The position numbers were made by a program, and so were the translations under genes. From positions 1-10,189 of the forward strand of contig PWGE01000293.1 in assembly GCA_003554345.1 (NCBI GenBank): a stretch of 10,189 nucleotides of DNA, given 5' to 3'. Shown in pieces: positions 7,007 to 10,189 of the stretch; position 1 is the stretch's first letter, and the number at the start of each line of letters is the position of its first letter. The notes under the pieces are model-generated. The model saw only the letters and a program-made list of their open reading frames with translations, was not told the DNA's origin and searched no databases. Source of the DNA: T1SED10-198M sp003554345 [NCBI: Candidatus Sumerlaeota bacterium]. Lineage in GTDB: Bacteria > Sumerlaeota > T1SED10-198M.

Positions 7007-7015
7007 GCGGTTTTT
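6910..7015 (+). ncRNA. Candidate structured RNA: four consecutive hairpins and T-tract
   Basis: On the plus strand, four inverted repeats follow one another: GGTG/CACC (6910-6920, 3-nt loop), ATTTGAAAG/CTTTCAAAT (6922-6961, 9-bp stem, 22-nt loop), GGCA/TGCC (6968-6981, GGAAGG loop) and CATGAAG/CTTCATG (6986-7005, 6-nt loop). AGCGG and TTTTT (7011-7015) follow. The last hairpin with its T-run would pass as a modest intrinsic terminator. The arrangement suggests a short structured transcript, or a leader element reading towards the reductase operon. I do not recognise any known riboswitch or small-RNA family in it. The first and third stems are short and could be chance. Confidence 0.35.
6986..7015 (+). 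terminator. Possible intrinsic terminator in the intergenic region
   Basis: A 7-bp stem, CATGAAG/CTTCATG, around TTATCT is followed after 5 bases by TTTTT. The gap between stem and T-run is longer than ideal and the stem is AT-rich, so strength is probably modest. No conventional gene lies upstream on this strand, so its presence hints at a short local transcript. Confidence 0.4.
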
Positions 7016-7040
7016 CATGCTTCTACTTTCCTGATAAAAT
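7012..7040 (+). promoter_or_regulatory. Possible plus-strand promoter upstream of a tiny ORF
   Basis: TTTTCA (7012-7017, four of six matches to -35) is spaced 17 bases from TAAAAT (7035-7040, five of six matches to -10), with TG at 7032-7033 giving an extended -10. It would start transcription near 7047 and could serve both the 23-residue ORF and the reductase operon as a second promoter. Confidence 0.3.
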
Positions 7041-7069
7041 AAATTTTAATATATGTTTAAGGAAGTTTC

Positions 7070-7141
7070 ATGTTTTTCTGTCTGATTATGTTCAGAGTGG
7101 TGACAATGACGATTAAAGCAGCAGAGGATTCATTCAGGTGA
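7070..7141 (+). CDS. Possible 23-residue small ORF (leader peptide?)
   Basis: ATG at 7070 follows AAGGAAG (7059-7065) with suitable spacing. It encodes a 23-residue peptide with a hydrophobic start (MFFCLIMF) and a charged end, stopping at TGA 7139-7141, just before the promoter of the reductase operon. It has no recognisable motif and is short enough to arise by chance; support is only the ribosome site and the upstream promoter-like sequence. Confidence 0.18.
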   Translation: MFFCLIMFRVVTMTIKAAEDSFR

Positions 7142-7146
7142 AATTT

Positions 7147-7155
7147 TGATATAAT
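7147..7155 (+). promoter_or_regulatory. Extended -10 promoter for the reductase-yfcE-kdsD-lepB operon
   Basis: TG-A-TATAAT is a perfect -10 with the extended TGn motif. No convincing -35 is seen 17 bases upstream. Transcription would begin near 7162, leaving a leader of about 32 bases before the ATG at 7194. The metH promoter on the other side of this region has the same TGn-TATAAT form. Confidence 0.55.
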
Positions 7156-7193
7156 ATTTATGATTAATTTGATGAGGATTGTTTTAATTTCCC

Positions 7194-8111
7194 ATGTCCA
7201 ACGGAACAGAGAAGAAGATTCTGGTTACAGGTGGTTCGGGCTTCATAGGAAGTTATCTCATCCCCTTTCTGAGCAGGCAGGGATGGGAAGTGCTGGGTTC
7301 TTTTTGTCGTCATTGTGTTGACGGTAATCTTATTCCCCTTAATGTTTGTGATAAAAATCAGTTATTGACGACATTGAATCGTATTCGTCCCGATATTATT
7401 ATCCATTGTGCAGCTCTTACCAATGTACAGGAGTGTGAAAAGAATAAAGACACTGCCGATGAGATTAATATAACCGCCCCGGAATTGATAGCCCGCTATT
7501 GTTCTGATTTTGGGGCTCGTATGATTTTTATGTCTACGGACCTTGTTTTTAGCGGGGAAAAACCCCCTTATCATGAGCAAGCCCCTACAGATCCTGTGAA
7601 TTATTACGGACAGACAAAAGCCCGGGCAGAAGAGAAGTTGCTGGAATATCCCCGGGTAACGATCATCCGAACTTCTCTGAATTATGGCTATCAGAGCCCT
7701 TTCATTAAATGGATGTTCAAAAAGCTTGAAGAAGAAAGAGAGATCCCCTTGTTTGTAGATGAGTTCAGAAATGCTATTTATGGGGGTGATTTTGTGCGTG
7801 TTCTTCTTCCTTTACTGCGTTGTAAACCACGCCATCGTATCTATCATATTGCCGCATCACGGTCCATGAATCGCTATGAATGGGGGATTCTTTTTTTTCG
7901 CCAGATAGGCCTGGATAAGGCAATAGAAGCATGTAAACAAGCGACCGCAGCTTCTTTTCCCGCACCCCGGCCCCTGGATGTTACACTTGAAACCACCTTA
8001 TATGAAGATGAATTTGATATAATGTTTCCCACACCTCAGGAGAGTTTATACAGCTTTCTGGAACAGGAAAAAACATTTCTCAAAACTTTAGCGAAAGGAG
8101 GTAATATATGA
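7194..8111 (+). CDS. RmlD-like NAD(P)-dependent sugar-nucleotide reductase (extended SDR)
   Basis: The protein has 305 residues, the usual length for dTDP-4-dehydrorhamnose reductase relatives. The Rossmann motif TGGSGFIG (12-19) binds NAD(P)H, HCAALTNV lies at 71-78, and the catalytic set is Ser114-Thr115-Asp116 with Tyr138 and Lys142 (YxxxK in YYGQTK). The substrate domain ends with PRPLDVTLET (258-267), as in RmlD. RmlD reduces dTDP-4-keto-rhamnose to dTDP-rhamnose, but no rmlA, rmlB or rmlC is adjacent, so the substrate is open; family members also serve other deoxysugars, or act as non-catalytic partners such as the MAT2-beta subunit. The ATG is the farthest upstream possible (a TAA lies three codons before it) but has only a weak, distant GAGG (7174-7177). 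Its last codons encode AAAGGAGG, the ribosome site for the next gene, and its TGA overlaps that ATG. Cytoplasmic; family confident, substrate unknown. Confidence 0.85.
   Translation: MSNGTEKKILVTGGSGFIGSYLIPFLSRQGWEVLGSFCRHCVDGNLIPLNVCDKNQLLTTLNRIRPDIIIHCAALTNVQECEKNKDTADEINITAPELIARYCSDFGARMIFMSTDLVFSGEKPPYHEQAPTDPVNYYGQTKARAEEKLLEYPRVTIIRTSLNYGYQSPFIKWMFKKLEEEREIPLFVDEFRNAIYGGDFVRVLLPLLRCKPRHRIYHIAASRSMNRYEWGILFFRQIGLDKAIEACKQATAASFPAPRPLDVTLETTLYEDEFDIMFPTPQESLYSFLEQEKTFLKTLAKGGNI
8100..8106 (+). promoter_or_regulatory. Shine-Dalgarno of the phosphodiesterase gene inside the reductase 3' end
   Basis: GGAGGTAA in the final Lys-Gly-Gly-Asn codons of the reductase precedes the ATGA stop/start overlap at 8108-8111. 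It fixes the downstream start and suggests translational coupling. Confidence 0.8.
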
Positions 8112-8602
8112 AAATCGGTGTTCTTTCAGATACGCATGACGCCATGAAACTATTTCGGGACACAATGGATTGTTTAAAGGATAAAGGCTGTGAGGTACTC
8201 TTTCATGGTGGAGACTTTGTATCTCCCTTTGCTTTTAAAATACTTGGTCAATTTACCGGACAAGTTTATTGTGTTTTTGGGAATAATGAAGGGGAACGAG
8301 TGATGATTCGTCAAATTGAAGGCCAGTTAGATAATATAGAGCTGGAAGATGAAATATTAACGACAGAAGCCGGAGGAAAGAGGATTTTAATTAAACATCG
8401 TCCTGACGGTGTTGAACACTATGCTCGTTCCGGTGATTTTGATTATGTGTTTTATGGCCATACCCATAAAATTGATCTTCGACAGGAACAGGATACCAGG
8501 ATTATCAATCCAGGCGAGGTATGCGGCTATTTAACGGGTAGATCTACGGCTGCCCTTTTGAATACAGAAAACGACCATGTTGAGATAATAGATGTCATGT
8601 GA
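8108..8602 (+). CDS. YfcE/MJ0936-family metal-dependent phosphodiesterase
   Basis: This soluble protein of 164 residues is a compact calcineurin-like phosphoesterase. Metal-site motifs in order are SDTHD (Asp8, His10), HGGDFVSP (Asp36), GNNEG (Asn59), His97 (IKHRPD, where many relatives read a THG-type motif), GHTH (His118, His120) and NPGE (134-137). Family members (YfcE, MJ0936) hydrolyse artificial phosphodiesters with Mn or Ni; natural substrates are mostly unknown, so no pathway role is assigned. It belongs to a different branch from the membrane phosphoesterase at 134-1255 and has no membrane segment. The start is set by the overlapping stop of the reductase and the strong GGAGG just upstream. 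It is the second gene of the operon, followed 18 bases later by the isomerase. Family assignment is secure. Confidence 0.9.
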   Translation: MKIGVLSDTHDAMKLFRDTMDCLKDKGCEVLFHGGDFVSPFAFKILGQFTGQVYCVFGNNEGERVMIRQIEGQLDNIELEDEILTTEAGGKRILIKHRPDGVEHYARSGDFDYVFYGHTHKIDLRQEQDTRIINPGEVCGYLTGRSTAALLNTENDHVEIIDVM

Positions 8603-8620
8603 GGAGTAAATGACTTAATT

Positions 8621-9628
8621 ATGAATAACAATAAAGAGCAAATCATTGAATGGGCAAGACAGGTGTTGGATAATGAGGCCCAGGCGATTCAGAACGCCAA
8701 AAAACAACTGAATAATTCCTTTAATGATGCCATCGAAAAAATCCTGGACTGTCGGGGAAAGGTGATTATAACAGCTATTGGCAAGTCCGGTCACATAGGC
8801 AGAAAAATGGCGGCGACCATGGCAAGTACAGGTACTCCTGCCTTTTTTGTGCATCCGTCGGAAGCATATCATGGCGATTTGGGAATGATTTCTTCGCAGG
8901 ATATTGTTATTGCCATTTCTTATAGTGGGAATTCTTCCGAAATATTAAATATTATGCCGGTGATAAAGAAACTTGGTGTTTCGGTGATAGGTATCACCGG
9001 CAATGAACATTCTCCCCTGGGAAAGGTTTGTGATGTGGTGATTAATGTGACTGTGGCTAAAGAGGCTGACTTTCTCAATCTTGCTCCTACCGCCAGCACT
9101 ACTGCCACCCTTGCCCTGGGAGACGCCCTGGCTGTGGTTCTCCTCAAATTAAAGGGTTTTACTTCATCAGATTTTGCTTTTTATCATCCTGGAGGTTCTC
9201 TGGGACGTTCCTTTCTCTCAGTTGGCGAGCTCATGACGGAAACTCCCCCCAGAGTTTCCCGGGAGGATACGTTTCAAGCAGCTATGATGGAAAGTAGCAG
9301 AAAAAATCTGGGAGCAGTCTGTATAGTAGATGAGAAGGATAAACTGGTTGGTATTATTACTGACGGAGATATCCGCCGGATATTTCAAAAATATGTGCAT
9401 CGAAAGATTAAAGAAATATTTTCTCTGCCGGTGAAAGAAGTAATGACTCCTGGACCGCATAGTGTTACACCGGATGTGCTTGCGAAGAAAGTTTTTCAGA
9501 TAATGGAACAAAAATCCACGTATGTTTTACCGGTTGTCGATTATAGCAATGTATTGTACGGTTTGATCAGAATGCATGACCTGGTACAGGCAGGCTTTAC
9601 TTCACTTGAGGATAATACAGATGAATAA
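8621..9628 (+). CDS. kdsD: D-arabinose-5-phosphate isomerase, KpsF/KdsD type (SIS plus CBS pair)
   Basis: This enzyme interconverts ribulose-5-phosphate and arabinose-5-phosphate, the first step towards Kdo for lipopolysaccharide or capsule. The protein has 335 residues, close to the E. coli length (328). The SIS domain covers about 35-195 with GKSGHIGRK 54-62, HPSEAYHGDLG 78-88, SYSGNSSE 100-107, LAPTAST 154-160 and YHPGGSLG 188-195. Lys55, His84, Glu107 and His189 each lie exactly four positions before the known E. coli catalytic or binding residues (59, 88, 111, 193), so it should be active. Two CBS motifs (about 205-260 and 272-328) complete the family architecture and may sense a nucleotide. 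The ATG is preceded by GAGGAG at a long 14-base spacing; an ATG at 8610 inside that gap opens only two codons. Its end overlaps the signal peptidase gene by 8 bases. A capsule-specific KpsF or GutQ paralogue cannot be excluded. Confidence 0.93.
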   Translation: MNNNKEQIIEWARQVLDNEAQAIQNAKKQLNNSFNDAIEKILDCRGKVIITAIGKSGHIGRKMAATMASTGTPAFFVHPSEAYHGDLGMISSQDIVIAISYSGNSSEILNIMPVIKKLGVSVIGITGNEHSPLGKVCDVVINVTVAKEADFLNLAPTASTTATLALGDALAVVLLKLKGFTSSDFAFYHPGGSLGRSFLSVGELMTETPPRVSREDTFQAAMMESSRKNLGAVCIVDEKDKLVGIITDGDIRRIFQKYVHRKIKEIFSLPVKEVMTPGPHSVTPDVLAKKVFQIMEQKSTYVLPVVDYSNVLYGLIRMHDLVQAGFTSLEDNTDE

Positions 9629-10118
9629 AAAGTCTTTGATTTCGGGTGTTATCCTGCTTTTTATAATGCTGTCAACGATTTACCTGGCACGTTCTGTTAT
9701 ACATGTTTATGTGGTGAGTGGTGATTCCATGGAGCCTTTATTAGAACACGGTGATGTTATCCTGGCTCTGGATTTGCCGAATGCTCAATATACACGTGGT
9801 GACATAGTGGTGGTGGATCTCGAACACATGGAGGAAGAAGAAGGATATCTTGTGAAAGAGGTGTTGGGTATACCCGGTGATTCCATTACCTCAGCCGATG
9901 GATATTTGCACATAAATGGAGAGAAGACAGATATTCATTCTCATAACGCAGTCGTATTTCGAGAGGTATTTCTTGAAGAAGAAGAGTTTTATGTAGTGGG
10001 GTCTAATATGGTGGAAAGTTATGACAGTCGCTATTTTGGTCCTATCCAGAAGAATGAACTAATCGGTAAATATTATATGACCCTGCGTGTACAGCTTCCC
10101 TTCGTGCGGCGGCTTTAG
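9621..10118 (+). CDS. lepB: Type I signal peptidase (S26)
   Basis: This 165-residue membrane protease would cleave signal peptides from exported proteins. One N-terminal membrane segment (about 6-27) precedes the catalytic Ser36 in SGDSMEP. Lys79 in YLVKEVLGIPGD is the general base (relatives usually have Lys-Arg here, this one Lys-Glu). A third conserved box is GSNMVESYDSRYFGPI (127-142), where the usual GDN reads GSN. The single anchor and small size match the compact Gram-positive-like form rather than the two-anchor E. coli LepB. I choose the ATG at 9621, not an in-frame ATG at 9576, because GAGGA (9608-9612) lies 8 bases upstream and the shorter form starts MNKKSL directly before the anchor. 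It overlaps the isomerase stop by 8 bases, so it is co-translated in the envelope operon. The acidic run 70-74 and 119-122 is unremarkable. No terminator follows within the window. Confidence 0.9.
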   Translation: MNKKSLISGVILLFIMLSTIYLARSVIHVYVVSGDSMEPLLEHGDVILALDLPNAQYTRGDIVVVDLEHMEEEEGYLVKEVLGIPGDSITSADGYLHINGEKTDIHSHNAVVFREVFLEEEEFYVVGSNMVESYDSRYFGPIQKNELIGKYYMTLRVQLPFVRRL

Positions 10119-10189
10119 GAAGCTGGCAAAAGGTGTGGCCGGGGATATGCTGTGCCGGGATAGAGAAGACGAAAATTTTTTATTTCTAC
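10119..10189 (+). other. Downstream edge, two open frames, no terminator
   Basis: After the signal peptidase stop, two plus-strand frames remain open to the window end. One has a GTG at 10135 and an ATG at 10147 (peptide MLCRDREDENFLFL from the ATG). The other has a GTG at 10133 region and passes through WPGICCAGIEKTK. Neither has a good ribosome site. CCGG repeats at 10139-10159 and a T-run at 10176-10181 are too far apart for an intrinsic terminator. The operon may continue into another gene, but the sequence does not decide. Confidence 0.3.

Larger units (their letters stand above)
6602..7193. other. Divergent intergenic region, ~590 bases
   Basis: This region separates the two divergent operons. 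It contains extended -10 promoters near each end (6644-6652 minus, 7147-7155 plus), a possible third one at 7012-7040 (plus), two small plus-strand ORFs with good ribosome sites (6896-7006 and 7070-7141), and several hairpins: ATGAAGC/GCTTCAT at 6821-6837, then a block at 6910-7015. No longer ORF on either strand looks like a protein. I recognise no tRNA, riboswitch or repeat family. The stretch 6660-6810 holds nothing that I can identify. Confidence 0.7.

Noticed and set aside
8610-8618. Minimal ORF ATG-ACT-TAA between the ribosome site and the isomerase ATG
   Set aside because: Two codons long and easily due to chance; mentioned only because the GAGGAG spacing fits it better than the real start.
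7362-9511. Minus-strand ORFs of 63-97 codons opposite the right operon
   Set aside because: All lie antisense to genes with complete catalytic motifs and show no features of their own.
9576-9620. Longer start for the signal peptidase
   Set aside because: The extra 15 residues lie within isomerase coding sequence, lack a good ribosome site, and would place extra residues before the membrane anchor; the ATG at 9621 has GAGGA at 8 bases.
10139-10181. Intrinsic terminator after the signal peptidase
   Set aside because: The CCGG/CCGG stem is only 4 bp with a 12-base loop, and the T-run begins about 17 bases after it.

Overview
The window reads as bacterial chromosome of moderately AT-rich composition, densely packed with conventional genes. 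The presence of a complete KpsF/KdsD-type sugar-phosphate isomerase argues for an organism with an outer membrane or Kdo-containing surface polymer. The fused methionine synthase without a reactivation module, the SerA plus class V aminotransferase pair and the strong AGGAGG ribosome sites would fit an anaerobic, deep-branching or Firmicutes-like diderm lineage. That placement is an inference and I cannot name a genus. I see no mobile element, CRISPR array, tRNA or rRNA.

Layout: positions 1-133 hold no certain gene. They may contain the last codons of a plus-strand gene, followed by two hairpins. Positions 134-6601 are all minus strand and are transcribed from right to left: metH-type methionine synthase, class V aminotransferase, serA, a strong intrinsic terminator, then a membrane-anchored metallophosphoesterase. 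The first three genes are tightly coupled (a 4-nt overlap, then a 6-nt gap). Each of the two downstream genes takes its Shine-Dalgarno from the last codons of the gene before it. Positions 6602-7193 form a divergent intergenic region of about 590 bases. It holds an extended -10 promoter facing each way, two possible small ORFs, and a run of four consecutive hairpins ending in a T-tract that could be a small RNA. Positions 7194-10118 are plus strand: an RmlD-like NAD(P)-dependent sugar reductase, a YfcE-like phosphodiesterase, the KdsD-type arabinose-5-phosphate isomerase (SIS plus two CBS domains) and a type I signal peptidase. These are overlapping or nearly so and look like one operon.

The left operon links serine synthesis (SerA and an aminotransferase) to use of one-carbon units (methyl-folate to homocysteine by MetH). 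Serine is the main source of the methyl group that MetH transfers. The right operon leans towards the cell envelope: sugar-nucleotide reduction, the first committed step to Kdo, and protein export. The membrane phosphoesterase at the left edge might also belong to envelope (lipid A) metabolism.

Most of the window is housekeeping. I find no convincing new multi-gene system. The places most worth a second look are the structured intergenic element at 6910-7015, the phosphoesterase whose start codon abuts a terminator, and that enzyme's possible LpxG-like role.
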